A DNA stretch of 9,269 nt from Actinomycetes bacterium (GCA_021821705.1 JAKACE010000044.1:1-9269), one strand, 5' to 3'; positions 1-6,650 are shown, counted from the stretch's first letter. Translations and numbers: made by a program. The notes: generated by a model not told the origin, from the letters alone.

Positions 1-1587
1 GACGGGGTGCTGCTACTGGTCGACGCCAGCGAGGGGCCGTTGCCCCAGACCCGCTTCGTCCTGCGCAAGTCGCTCGAGGCCGGCCTTCCGGTCGTCGTGG
101 TCGTCAACAAGGTGGACCGCTCCGACGCCCGCCCGGCCGAGGTGCTCGACGCTGTCTACGACCTCTTCATCGACCTGGGTGCCGACGAGCACCAGATCGA
201 GTTCCCGGTCGTCTACTGCAACGCCAGGACCGGGCAGGCGGCGATGACCCCCGAGGAGGTGCCCGACGCCCCGGACCTCAAGATCCTCTTCGACCTGTTC
301 GTCGAGCACATCCCTGCGCCTTCGTACGTGGAGGGCCACCCCTTCCAGGCACTGGTGGCCAACCTCGATGCATCGGCCTATGTCGGCAGGCTGGCCATTT
401 GCCGCATCCACCAGGGGTGGGTGCGCAAGGGTGACACCGTCGCATGGTGCCGCCAGTTCGCCCCGGACGATACCCCCCAGAGGGCGCGTATAGCCGAGCT
501 GTACAAGACCAAGGCCCTGCAGCGGGTGGACGCCGGTCCCCAAGGTGCTGGCCCTGGCGACATCGTCGCCATCGCCGGTATCCCCGACATCATGATCGGC
601 GACACCCTCGCCGACCCGGCGGACCCGAGGCCCCTTCCGGGCGTGCGTGTCGACGAGCCGGCCATCTCCATGACGATCGGGATCAACACCGCTCCCCTGG
701 CAGGCAAGGAGGGCTCCAAGCTGACCGCCCGCCTGGTGAAGGGCCGCCTGGACGCCGAAACGGTGGGCAACGTTTCGGTACGTGTGATGGCGACCGAGCG
801 GCCGGACATCTGGGAGGTCCAGGGGCGCGGCGAGCTGGCCCTGGCCATCCTGGTCGAGCTGATGCGCCGCGAGGGCTTCGAGCTGACGGTCGGCAAACCC
901 CAGGTGCTCACCAAGGTGGTCGACGGCAAGCTGTACGAGCCGGTCGAACGGGTGTCCCTGGACATCCCCGAGGAGCACCTCGGCACCGTGACCCAACTGC
1001 TGGCATCCCGGCGGGGGCGCATGGAGCACATCGTGTCCCACGGCAGTGGATGGGCACGCACCGATTGGCTGGTACCCTCCCGGGCGCTCATCGGGCTGCG
1101 GTCACAGCTGCTCACCGACACCAAGGGCACCGCCCAACTGCACCATGTCCTCGACGGCTGGGAACCCTGGTTCGGCGACATCCGTACCCGGCAGAACGGT
1201 TCCCTCGTCGCCGACAGGCGAGGCAAGAGCGCCACCTATGCCCTGCTCAACCTGCAAGAGCGCGGCACCCTCTTTATCGGCCCGGGCGAAGAGGTCTACG
1301 AGGGAATGGTGGTGGGCGAAAATGCCCGGCGCGAGGACATGGACGTCAACCCGACCAAGGAGCGCAAGCTCACCAACATGCGTTCGTCTACGGCCGAGGA
1401 GCTGGTGCGCCTGTCCCCACCGCGTACGCTGAGCCTCGAGCAGGCTCTCGAGTTCCTGCGCGAGGACGAGTGCGCCGAGGTGACCCCGGTGTCGGTGCGC
1501 CTGCGCAAGGTAGTACTGGCCCAGGCGGACAGGGCCCGCCAACGGTCGCGCCCACGCGACCAGGAGGCGACGCTCGTCGGCGACTGA
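1..1587 (+). CDS. typA: TypA/BipA translational GTPase, 5' end missing
   Basis: Ribosome-associated GTPase of the EF-G/LepA superfamily, linked in characterised bacteria to ribosome assembly and stress or cold adaptation. The frame is open from the first base, so the start lies outside the window. 528 codons are visible; alignment from memory with E. coli BipA (about 607 aa) suggests roughly 90 residues are lost, including the P-loop, switch I and DxxG. The visible part opens in the G domain (LLLVDASEGPLPQTRFVL). The G4 motif NKVD is at visible residues 36-39 and a G5-like YCNARTG follows near residue 73. The beta-barrel domain II, the EF-G-like domain III and the BipA-specific C-terminal domain follow (GPGEEVYEGMVVGE and the NPTKERKLTNMRSS stretch near the end are typical). 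The stop is TGA at 1585-1587. No promoter is visible. Family assignment is certain; I see no damage. Confidence 0.97.
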   Translation, partial: DGVLLLVDASEGPLPQTRFVLRKSLEAGLPVVVVVNKVDRSDARPAEVLDAVYDLFIDLGADEHQIEFPVVYCNARTGQAAMTPEEVPDAPDLKILFDLFVEHIPAPSYVEGHPFQALVANLDASAYVGRLAICRIHQGWVRKGDTVAWCRQFAPDDTPQRARIAELYKTKALQRVDAGPQGAGPGDIVAIAGIPDIMIGDTLADPADPRPLPGVRVDEPAISMTIGINTAPLAGKEGSKLTARLVKGRLDAETVGNVSVRVMATERPDIWEVQGRGELALAILVELMRREGFELTVGKPQVLTKVVDGKLYEPVERVSLDIPEEHLGTVTQLLASRRGRMEHIVSHGSGWARTDWLVPSRALIGLRSQLLTDTKGTAQLHHVLDGWEPWFGDIRTRQNGSLVADRRGKSATYALLNLQERGTLFIGPGEEVYEGMVVGENARREDMDVNPTKERKLTNMRSSTAEELVRLSPPRTLSLEQALEFLREDECAEVTPVSVRLRKVVLAQADRARQRSRPRDQEATLVGD

Positions 1588-1604
1588 GCCGGGGCGCAAG
1601 GCAC

Positions 1605-1640
1605 GTTCCTCAGGGGCCCGGGGTGGGTAACTGAAGGAAC
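1605..1640 (+). promoter_or_regulatory. Hairpin between typA and the transporter, covering the transporter's SD
   Basis: GTTCCTCAG (1605-1613) can pair with CTGAAGGAAC (1631-1640) with one bulged A and a 17-nt loop. The 3' arm contains the only SD-like sequence (AAGGA, 1634-1638) and touches the ATG at 1641. It could act as a terminator for typA (there is no T run) or mask the ribosome binding site of the transporter. No experiment is implied; this is seen pairing only. Confidence 0.35.
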
Positions 1641-1940
1641 ATGCCAGTCGAAACGGGGACGTCCGGACAGGGCGGGGACGGCAACATACTGGACGCGCTG
1701 GACCAGCACGTCCCCACATCGTTCTACTGGTCGCTCACCATCCTGGCCACCGTAGGGGGGTTCCTCTTCGGCTACGACACGTCCAATATCGGCTCGGCCC
1801 TCAATTTCGTCCCCTACGACCTGCACGGCTTCGCCATGGGCTACCTCGTGGCAGGAGCGTCGCTCGGAGCCGCCGCCGGCGCGTTGGCGGCAGGGCCCCT
1901 GACGGACAGGCTGCGCCCCGCAACCGCCGGGGCGCCCTGA
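1641..1940 (+). CDS. N-terminal fragment of the sugar-porter transporter (TM1-TM2)
   Basis: 99 codons from ATG 1641. An in-frame TGA at 1632 rules out an earlier ATG. Residues 1-25 are a polar cytoplasmic tail, TM1 is about 28-50 with the GGFLFGYD signature, and TM2 is about 64-87, ending in GPLTDRL. The last ten residues (RPATAGAP and neighbours) read the TM4-TM5 loop in the wrong phase, then stop at TGA 1938-1940. It cannot transport alone. SD AAGGA lies only 2 nt from the ATG and is within a hairpin arm. Confidence 0.7.
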   Translation: MPVETGTSGQGGDGNILDALDQHVPTSFYWSLTILATVGGFLFGYDTSNIGSALNFVPYDLHGFAMGYLVAGASLGAAAGALAAGPLTDRLRPATAGAP

Positions 1941-1942
1941 GC

Positions 1943-2980
1943 ATGCTCCAGCAGTGGATGATCACGGTCGGGATCCTCCTGGCGTACATCGTCGCTCTGG
2001 TCGTCTTCCGGGTCGCACCCGGCTCGGCGGGCGGCCTCGACTGGCGGCTGCTCCTCGGGTTGGGCGCCGTACCCGCACTTGTCGGGCTCGTCTTCCGCAC
2101 CCGGATGCCCGAGTCACCGCGCTGGCTGCTGCGCCATGGCGACTACGAGAAGGCGCAGAAAACCTTCTCCCGGCTCGGTCTCGAAGTGAGCATGGAAGAA
2201 CTCAGCCAGACCGCTCGGCAATTACACGCCGATGACAGGCGGGCGTCCCTGGCCCGCCGCCGTTCGTGGACACCCGGGGTGAAACGGGCGTTGGCGGTGG
2301 TGTGCGGTTTCTTCTTCTTCCAGCAGGTAACAGGCATAAACGTACCGCTGTACTACGGCCCCCATCTGCTCGGCAACCTGTTCGCCGGCCACCACGCCTC
2401 CAAGGTGAGCACGACCGTCGCAGGTGTCGAGGTCACGTCCATCATGACGGCCGTCAACGTCGCGTCGACATATCTCGCCTTCCGCTTCATCGACCGCATC
2501 GGACGCCGCAAGTTGGCCATGGGCGGCTACACCGGCATGGCTGTGTTCGCCGGTGTGTCGGCCATCGGCCTCGGCGTGCTGAGCGGCATGTCCCGGGTCG
2601 TCGTCTCGATGATCGGGCTGGACTTCTTCATCGCCTCCTTCGCCGTCGGCGTGGGGGGCACCGGCTGGCTCATACAAGGAGAGAGCTTCCCCACGGCTGT
2701 GCGAGGAGAAGCGGCTTCCATCGGTGCGACGGTGGACTGGCTGGCCAATTTCGCCCTCATCGAAGTGTTCCCAGTGTGGCAGTCCGGGATCGGCCTGGCC
2801 TGGGTGATGGTTTGCTTCGGCGCACTCTGCTTGAGCGCCCTGGTTCTCGTGGCCCGTTTCCTGCCCGAGACCAAGAACCGTTCTCTCGAGGAGATAACCC
2901 GGATATACGACGAAGAGGCGGCGGGCCACGGCGGTGCCGGTGCTCCCCGGCTCGGCTGGCACCTGCACACGCCCCGGTGA
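1943..2980 (+). CDS. C-terminal fragment of the sugar-porter transporter (TM5-TM12)
   Basis: 345 codons from ATG 1943, two bases after the upstream stop, with no SD of its own; the coding homology begins about ten codons earlier. It carries TM5 (QQWMITVGILLAY), TM6, the PESPRWL motif, the central loop, TM7 (FFFFQQVTGINVPLYYGP), the RFIDRIGRR loop, TM8-TM12 with TVDWLANF, and the C-terminal PETKNRSLEEI. Restart at 1943 after termination at 1940 is physically possible, but a product starting at TM5 is unlikely to work as a transporter. Coding constraint over its length looks undamaged, which suggests the break is recent or an artefact. Confidence 0.7.
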   Translation: MLQQWMITVGILLAYIVALVVFRVAPGSAGGLDWRLLLGLGAVPALVGLVFRTRMPESPRWLLRHGDYEKAQKTFSRLGLEVSMEELSQTARQLHADDRRASLARRRSWTPGVKRALAVVCGFFFFQQVTGINVPLYYGPHLLGNLFAGHHASKVSTTVAGVEVTSIMTAVNVASTYLAFRFIDRIGRRKLAMGGYTGMAVFAGVSAIGLGVLSGMSRVVVSMIGLDFFIASFAVGVGGTGWLIQGESFPTAVRGEAASIGATVDWLANFALIEVFPVWQSGIGLAWVMVCFGALCLSALVLVARFLPETKNRSLEEITRIYDEEAAGHGGAGAPRLGWHLHTPR

Positions 2981-3007
2981 CCCTCGCACCGCCACCCGCC
3001 GACGCCT

Positions 3008-3047
3008 TTGGGCCCGGTGCTCAGGCCCAACGGGGCACCCGCTGCCC
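3008..3047. terminator. Double hairpin between convergent genes, possible bidirectional terminator
   Basis: A perfect 7-bp inverted repeat TTGGGCC (3008-3014) / GGCCCAA (3024-3030) with a 9-nt loop is followed at once by GGGCA (3033-3037) / TGCCC (3043-3047) with a 5-nt loop. It lies in the 88-bp gap between the transporter stop (2980) and the end of the facing UPF0301 gene (3069). A T run is lacking in both directions, which is common in high-GC actinobacteria, so the call rests on position and pairing. Confidence 0.5.
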
Positions 3048-3068
3048 ATTTGCCAGCAGGGAGCAGGC

Positions 3069-3647
3069 TCAGTTGAGCGACGGTTCGGGTGGCAGGGCCG
3101 AAACGACGGCCAGCCTGCCACCCTGGCGGCGCAGGACCGCTTTCCACAGCGTGGCCGGCTCGGCGGCGAACACGTCCTCGTCGACGGGCGGCAGCACCCA
3201 CCAGGCGTCCTGGGCCAACTCGTCCTCGACCTGACCGGCGCCCCACCCGGCATAACCGGCGAAGATGCGCAGCCGCTCGATCCAGGGTGCGACGAAGGAC
3301 GGGTCGGTGTCCAGGTCGACAGTGCCGAGCGCTCCCTGGAGGGCCAGGTAGCCCGACGCCGGGACGGCCACCTCGGACTTCAGCCGTGCCAGGCAGATCG
3401 TGCCCTCCACGACCGGGCCGCCGACGAACACGGTCCGGGGCGGCGAAGCCAGCTCCGCCCACTCGGGCAGGGCCGTGGTCACCGGGGCCGGCGAAGGCCG
3501 GTTGAGCACGAGGCCGAGCGCCCCCTGGTCGCCGTGAGCCAGCAACAGCACCACGGACCGGGAGAAATTGGGGTCGACCAAGCCCGGCTTGGCCACGAGC
3601 AACATGCCTTGCAGCACGCCAAGTACGTCCGGCATGTCATACATCAT
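3069..3647 (-). CDS. UPF0301 (YqgE/AlgH) family protein
   Basis: Cytoplasmic protein of the YqgE/AlgH family. The Pseudomonas AlgH name comes from an alginate-regulation phenotype and the biochemical role of the family is not settled. The 192 residues match the usual 180-200. Family signatures are all present: LLVAKPGLVDPNFSRSVVLL (16-35), H38 and GALGLVLNRP (42-51), VFVGGPV (73-79), RIFAGYAGWGAGQVEDEL (127-144) and the closing W150 / D158-x-F / LWKAVL (167-172). No signal peptide or membrane segment is seen. Start choice: GAGGA at 3649-3653 sits 1 nt from the first ATG (3645-3647), 4 nt from the second (3642-3644) and 13 nt from Met5 (3633-3635). The second ATG is the best spaced, so the true start may be one to four codons inside. 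It converges on the transporter and diverges from the glucose dehydrogenase across 21 bp. Confidence 0.93.
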   Translation of the reverse strand: MMYDMPDVLGVLQGMLLVAKPGLVDPNFSRSVVLLLAHGDQGALGLVLNRPSPAPVTTALPEWAELASPPRTVFVGGPVVEGTICLARLKSEVAVPASGYLALQGALGTVDLDTDPSFVAPWIERLRIFAGYAGWGAGQVEDELAQDAWWVLPPVDEDVFAAEPATLWKAVLRRQGGRLAVVSALPPEPSLN

Positions 3648-3668
3648 TCCTCGTGTACGGTTCTAAGC
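3634..3668 (+). promoter_or_regulatory. Candidate promoter for a leaderless glucose dehydrogenase mRNA
   Basis: TACGGT (3656-3661) fits the actinobacterial -10 pattern TAnnnT. ATGTCA (3634-3639), 16 bp upstream, matches TTGACA at four of six positions. The expected transcription start, about 7 nt past the -10, coincides with the ATG at 3669, and no SD precedes that ATG. The promoter overlaps the start of the divergent UPF0301 gene. This is pattern matching only. Confidence 0.4.
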
Positions 3669-4715
3669 ATGCAAGCCGTGACAGTGGTCCCGCTCAAGGC
3701 CAACTCGGTCGACCTGACCCAGCTGCCCGAGCCACCCGAGCAGGACGGCCCCGTGCTCGTCCAGGCCCGTGCGGTGGGGGTGTGCGGTACGGACATCGAG
3801 ATAATCGCCGGCGATTACGGCTGGGCCCCGCCGGGCGAGGACAGGCTGGCCATCGGCCACGAATCACTCGGCGAGGTCCTCGAGGCCCCCGAGGGCAGCG
3901 GCTTCGCCCCCGGCGACCTCGTGGTCGGCATCGTCCGCCGACCCGACCCGGTCCCGTGCCCGAACTGCGCTGTCGGCCAGTGGGACATGTGCCGCAACGG
4001 CAACTACACCGAATGGGGTATCAAGTCGCACCACGGCTATGCACGTGAGCGCTACCGGATAACCCCCGAGTTCCTGGTCAAGGTCGACCCAGGGCTCGGT
4101 GACCTCGGGGTCCTGCTCGAGCCCACGACCGTCGTGGCCAAGGCCTGGGACCACATCGAACGCATCGGCCAGCGGGCACGCTGGGAGCCACGGGTGGTGC
4201 TGGTGACCGGTGCCGGCCCCATCGGCCAGCTGGCGGCGCTGCTGGCGGTGCAGAGAGGCCTGGAAGTCCACGTGCTCGACCAGGTCAGCGCCGGGACCAA
4301 GCCGGACCTGGTCAGGTCCCTCGGGGCTACTTACCACCAGGGCGACCTGGCCACCTCGGGCCTGCAACCCGACGTGGTCCTCGAGTGCACCGGCGTGGGC
4401 CAGCTGGTCTTCGACGCCATGGACCTCATGGCCCCCAACGGCGTCCTCTGCCTGACCGGGGTTTCGGCCAAGGGCCGCACCCTCGGCATAGACGCCGGCG
4501 AGATCAACCGGCACATGGTCCTGGAGAACGACGTCGTGTTCGGCTCGGTCAACGCCAACCGCTCCCACTACGAGGCCGGCGCCCAGGCGCTGGCCAAGGC
4601 CGACAAGGAGTGGCTCGGCCGCCTCATCTCCCGGCGCGTCCCTCTCAGCAGCTGGCGCGACGCCTACGAGCGCCAACCCGATGACGTCAAGGTGGTCCTG
4701 TCCCTGGCCGGCTGA
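3669..4715 (+). CDS. gdh: Zinc-dependent glucose 1-dehydrogenase (MDR superfamily)
   Basis: Oxidises D-glucose (often other aldoses) to the lactone with NAD(P)+, the first step of non-phosphorylative sugar oxidation; cytoplasmic. 348 aa from ATG 3669, normal for the family. Zinc ligands seen: C39 in GVCGTD, H64-E65 in IGHES, and E151 in LLEPTTVVAKAW. The long match VVGIVRRPDPVPCPNC plus WDMCRNG is typical of the archaeal/actinobacterial glucose dehydrogenase subfamily. The structural-zinc lobe shows only C97, C100 and C108, so one of the four classical cysteines is missing. The Rossmann motif GAGPIG is at 181-186. D204 at the end of the second strand (VHVLD) suggests NAD+ rather than NADP+, tentatively. 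No SD is present, so translation may be leaderless. The nearby broken sugar porter hints at a former glucose module. The tail converges on the membrane protein gene. Substrate is inferred from subfamily resemblance. Confidence 0.9.
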   Translation: MQAVTVVPLKANSVDLTQLPEPPEQDGPVLVQARAVGVCGTDIEIIAGDYGWAPPGEDRLAIGHESLGEVLEAPEGSGFAPGDLVVGIVRRPDPVPCPNCAVGQWDMCRNGNYTEWGIKSHHGYARERYRITPEFLVKVDPGLGDLGVLLEPTTVVAKAWDHIERIGQRARWEPRVVLVTGAGPIGQLAALLAVQRGLEVHVLDQVSAGTKPDLVRSLGATYHQGDLATSGLQPDVVLECTGVGQLVFDAMDLMAPNGVLCLTGVSAKGRTLGIDAGEINRHMVLENDVVFGSVNANRSHYEAGAQALAKADKEWLGRLISRRVPLSSWRDAYERQPDDVKVVLSLAG

Positions 4716-4777
4716 GCCCCGGGCCGGCTGAGGCCCAGGGGCCGGTGCCTGGCCGGCTGAGGCCAAGGCCGGTGCCC
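4706..4777 (+). repeat. Imperfect GC-rich tandem repeats at the glucose dehydrogenase stop
   Basis: GGCCGGCTGAG occurs three times (4706-4716, 4722-4732, 4751-4761). The last two belong to near-identical units of about 28 bp that each end in GGCCGGTGCC (4740-4749 and 4768-4777). The first copy contains the gene's own TGA (4713-4715), so the 3' noncoding region looks like serial duplication of the gene's last bases. Adjacent arms (GCCGG 4741-4745 / CCGGC 4753-4757) can form a small hairpin. Confidence 0.7.
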
Positions 4778-4791
4778 GCCTGGACCGGCGC

Positions 4792-4831
4792 CTGACGCAC
4801 GCCACGGGGCTGCGGGGACCGCAGGCGTCAG
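4792..4831. terminator. Nested hairpin between convergent genes, possible bidirectional terminator
   Basis: The outer stem CTGACGC (4792-4798) / GCGTCAG (4825-4831) encloses a perfect inner hairpin CTGCGG-GGA-CCGCAG (4810-4824). The outer 3' arm includes the stop codon of the minus-strand membrane protein (4828-4830). It sits between two convergent genes. No T run is present. Confidence 0.45.
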
Positions 4832-5925
4832 CGGTACGAGTAACGCAGTGCAGCACTGCTGGTCCCACGGGCGCTTCCGGGCACTATCCTCACCGTCACG
4901 GTACCGGGCGCGTGGGGGGGTACCACCACCGCCAGGCGGAAGGCCGACACATGGCGGATGCTGGGTGCCGGAGCCCCGCCGAAGAGCACCGTGCGGACCT
5001 GGCCCAGGGCCGACCCTTCCACCAGGACCGTATTGGTACCGGCGGCCGGCCCCCCGGCTGGCACTACGCGCACCGCCAACGCCGCACCGGTCGGGCCGGC
5101 GGCGGAAGGGGCCGCTGTCGCCGCCTTGGAGGCAGCCTGTGGCCCGGTGGCCTTGGTGCCGGCGCCGGCCGTCGCGCCGCTCCTGTGACTGCCTGTCCCT
5201 GTCCCGGCTCTTGCTGTCCCGGCTGCCGCCGGGGGCTGCGCCGTCCCGGGCGCCTGCGCCCGTGGCTCCGTCGCAGACTTGTGGACGGGCGCGTCGTGCC
5301 GGGTCGGGGCACCGGGGCCCGCTCGGTACAGGGCGCCGGCGCTGACCGACGGGGCACCGACGGCGACGTGCCCGTGGACCGTGCCTCCAGCACCCGTGCC
5401 ATTGCCCTGACCGAGCAGGCCGACCACGGTGGCAACGGCAGCGGCGGTGCCCAGGACCAACAACCAACGCCGGGGATGGGAAATGCCCCGACGGCGCCTG
5501 GCCAGGCTGGCTTCGAGACGCTGGCGCAGTTCGGGCGGGACGGCCCGGGCATCCCCCGGGACGGCTACCTCCGTCGCGGCTGCCTCCGCCGCGACTGCCT
5601 CCGCCGCGACTGCCTCCGTCGCGGCTGCCTCCGTCGCGGCTGCCTCCGCCGCGACTGCCTCCGCCGCGACTGCCTCCGTCGCGGCTGTGGGCGGGGCCAC
5701 CCGCAGCCCCGCCGGCGCCCCTTGCACGGAGCGCACCTCGGCCTGGCCGGCCGTGGTCAGGCCCTCGATGGGTGGCCCGGCGACAGCGCCCGACAGCAAG
5801 GCCTCCTCGAGCCGGCGCCGCAGAGGGCCCGGGAGCGGGCGGGGGCCCCCGGCCGTACCGAGGACGCGTTCGGGACGTGACTGCTGGTCAGGCAAGTTGG
5901 TCTCCCAACTGACGGCGCAGGCCAT
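4828..5925 (-). CDS. Single-pass membrane protein with extracytoplasmic IPT/TIG-like domain; putative sigma-factor partner
   Basis: 365 aa; no family name recognised for the whole. The start ATG 5925 is preceded by GAGAGGG six nt upstream and lies inside the last 38 bp of the sigma gene, implying coupled translation. Layout: a motif PLPGPLRRRLEEALL (30-44), then Ala/Thr/Glu/Val pentapeptide repeats (about 80-120), then a second copy of the motif, VPPELRQRLEASLA (129-142). A basic stretch RRRRGISHPRR precedes TM 154-172 (N-terminus inside by the positive-inside rule). A low-complexity Ala/Gly/Thr/Pro linker (173-283) leads to residues 284-365, which resemble an IPT/TIG immunoglobulin-like fold (VVPAGGPAAGTNTVLVEGSA, VLFGGAPA, VVVPPHAPGTVTVRIVP, final RYSYR). 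No zinc-binding anti-sigma HxxxCxxC motif is seen. The role as membrane-anchored regulator of the ECF factor is inferred from coupling and topology; a surface adhesion role is the alternative. Confidence 0.8.
   Translation of the reverse strand: MACAVSWETNLPDQQSRPERVLGTAGGPRPLPGPLRRRLEEALLSGAVAGPPIEGLTTAGQAEVRSVQGAPAGLRVAPPTAATEAVAAEAVAAEAAATEAAATEAVAAEAVAAEAAATEVAVPGDARAVPPELRQRLEASLARRRRGISHPRRWLLVLGTAAAVATVVGLLGQGNGTGAGGTVHGHVAVGAPSVSAGALYRAGPGAPTRHDAPVHKSATEPRAQAPGTAQPPAAAGTARAGTGTGSHRSGATAGAGTKATGPQAASKAATAAPSAAGPTGAALAVRVVPAGGPAAGTNTVLVEGSALGQVRTVLFGGAPAPSIRHVSAFRLAVVVPPHAPGTVTVRIVPGSARGTSSAALRYSYR
5564..5683. repeat. 15-bp minisatellite, 8 units, arranged as two 60-bp superunits
   Basis: Eight contiguous 15-bp units ([G/A]CTRCCTCCGYCGCG on the plus strand) start at 5564, 5579, 5594, 5609, 5624, 5639, 5654 and 5669. 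The order of variants repeats exactly after four units, so 5564-5623 and 5624-5683 are a 60-bp duplication differing at one base (5567 A versus 5627 G). The unit is a multiple of three, so copy changes lengthen or shorten the Ala/Glu-rich segment of the membrane protein without shifting frame. Confidence 0.95.
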
Positions 5926-6478
5926 CGCGCCCTCTCTGCAGGAGCGACTGCACCTGCACCCGGCTCCTGCCCAACTGGGCGGCGATCTCCTGCACGGACA
6001 TCTCCTCGAGGTACTTGAGCACCAGGACCTGGCGGTGCAGCACCGGCAGGCGCCCGAGAGCCCGCAGGACCTGGTCCTGGCTCTCGAAAGCGCTCGCCTG
6101 GTCGGTGCCGTCGGCTGCGTCGCCCGCCTCGACCAGGCGCAGAGCGCTGCGGGCCAGCTCGGCCTTGCGTTCCGCCTCGTAGTGGCGGGCCAGGCGCCGC
6201 CTGGCGATGGTGCACATCCACGTCGACAGGGCGGAATCGCCACGAAACCCGCCGGCGGAGCGGACGGCCTCGAACAGGGTCTCCTGCAGGAGGTCCTCGG
6301 CCACCGCCTGGTTGGCACCGACCCGGGCGTATATGAAGCCGTAGACCACCGGCGCCACCTCGTCGAGGACCCGGCGCACGCAGCCCGGGTCACCGGAGGC
6401 GGCGCCGGCGAGCAGCCCCGCACCCTCCGTAGCCGTGGCGGAGAGGCCGCCCTCGTGCCCGTGACCCATCTTCACCAT
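5888..6478 (-). CDS. ECF-type (group 4) RNA polymerase sigma factor
   Basis: Redirects RNA polymerase to a small stress or envelope regulon. 196 aa, usual for ECF factors. Sigma region 2 spans about 33-105, with the conserved AEDLLQETLFEAVRSAGGFRG (60-80) and the WMCTIARRRLARHY stretch (87-100) for -10 recognition. A variable linker (106-136) precedes region 4 (about 138-190), whose helix-turn-helix is EMSVQEIAAQLGRSRVQVQSLLQRG (159-183). The start ATG 6478 has GAGG about 5 nt upstream; Met4 is an alternative. The membrane protein begins within its last 38 bp, so the two are made together, the usual arrangement for a sigma factor and its membrane regulator. No clear autoregulatory GGAAC/CGTC promoter was found upstream. 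The subgroup cannot be named from sequence by eye. Confidence 0.93.
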   Translation of the reverse strand: MVKMGHGHEGGLSATATEGAGLLAGAASGDPGCVRRVLDEVAPVVYGFIYARVGANQAVAEDLLQETLFEAVRSAGGFRGDSALSTWMCTIARRRLARHYEAERKAELARSALRLVEAGDAADGTDQASAFESQDQVLRALGRLPVLHRQVLVLKYLEEMSVQEIAAQLGRSRVQVQSLLQRGRDGLRRQLGDQLA

Positions 6479-6578
6479 GGTGCCTCAGAGCCGCCAACGA
6501 GACGAGGGCGTACAGCCCGGCAACTGCTCACCTACGATTAGTGGCCCACTCGGGCCCTGACCAACCGGGAGACGCCCG

Positions 6579-6650
6579 GTGGCAGGCAAGGCGGGCGCCG
6601 AGGGTGTGCGGGCAGCACGGACGGCGGCGGCGCCGATGTCCAGCGGTCGC
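6579..6650 (+). pseudogene. Possible 5' fragment of a gene cut by the insertion sequence
   Basis: GTG 6579 with GGAG about 7 nt upstream opens a frame of 24 codons (AGKAGAEGVRAARTAAAP and onward) up to the IS border at 6650. It continues into the IS for only seven codons before TAG. A TAnnnT box (TACGAT, 6533-6538) lies upstream. Removing the IS plus one 4-bp duplicated copy joins this frame in phase to the frame at 8417. It is short and unrecognised. The rest of the 172-bp stretch 6479-6650 holds only the sigma gene's upstream region. Confidence 0.3.

Larger units (their letters stand above)
1641..2980 (+). pseudogene. Sugar-porter MFS transporter, broken by an internal out-of-frame deletion
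   Basis: Major facilitator of the sugar porter family (TC 2.A.1.1), which imports sugars in symport with protons. Two frames carry one gene. The first has TM1 and TM2 ([16 protein letters not shown], then GPLTDR). The second, read back past its first ATG, shows [16 protein letters not shown], the conserved loop between TM4 and TM5, starting about 1913. The two stretches meet at about 1911-1915. Family members have about 60 residues here, holding the rest of the D-R-x-G-R-R loop, TM3 and TM4. Those are absent and the phase is lost, so a deletion near 180-200 bp that is not a multiple of three is inferred. Downstream motifs are intact: PESPRWL, QQVTGINVPLYYGP, DRIGRR and PETKNRSLEEI. An assembly error is the alternative. 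Its neighbour glucose dehydrogenase suggests glucose as former substrate, by inference only. Confidence 0.85.

Noticed and set aside
13..1041. 342-codon open frame on the minus strand over typA
   Set aside because: Shadow of the typA frame; the composition is His/Asp/Gly-rich nonsense and no family motifs appear, whereas typA is certain.
5564..5683. CRISPR array
   Set aside because: The repeats are contiguous 15-bp units with no spacers and lie in frame within a coding sequence.
4912..5880. Plus-strand frame with RRGCLRRDCLRR-type repeats
   Set aside because: It is the antisense reading of the minisatellite in the membrane protein. The apparent Cys/Arg repeat has no other support.
5429..6541. 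370-codon plus-strand frame over the sigma operon
   Set aside because: Antisense of a clear ECF sigma factor and its coupled partner; long stop-free shadows are expected at this GC content.
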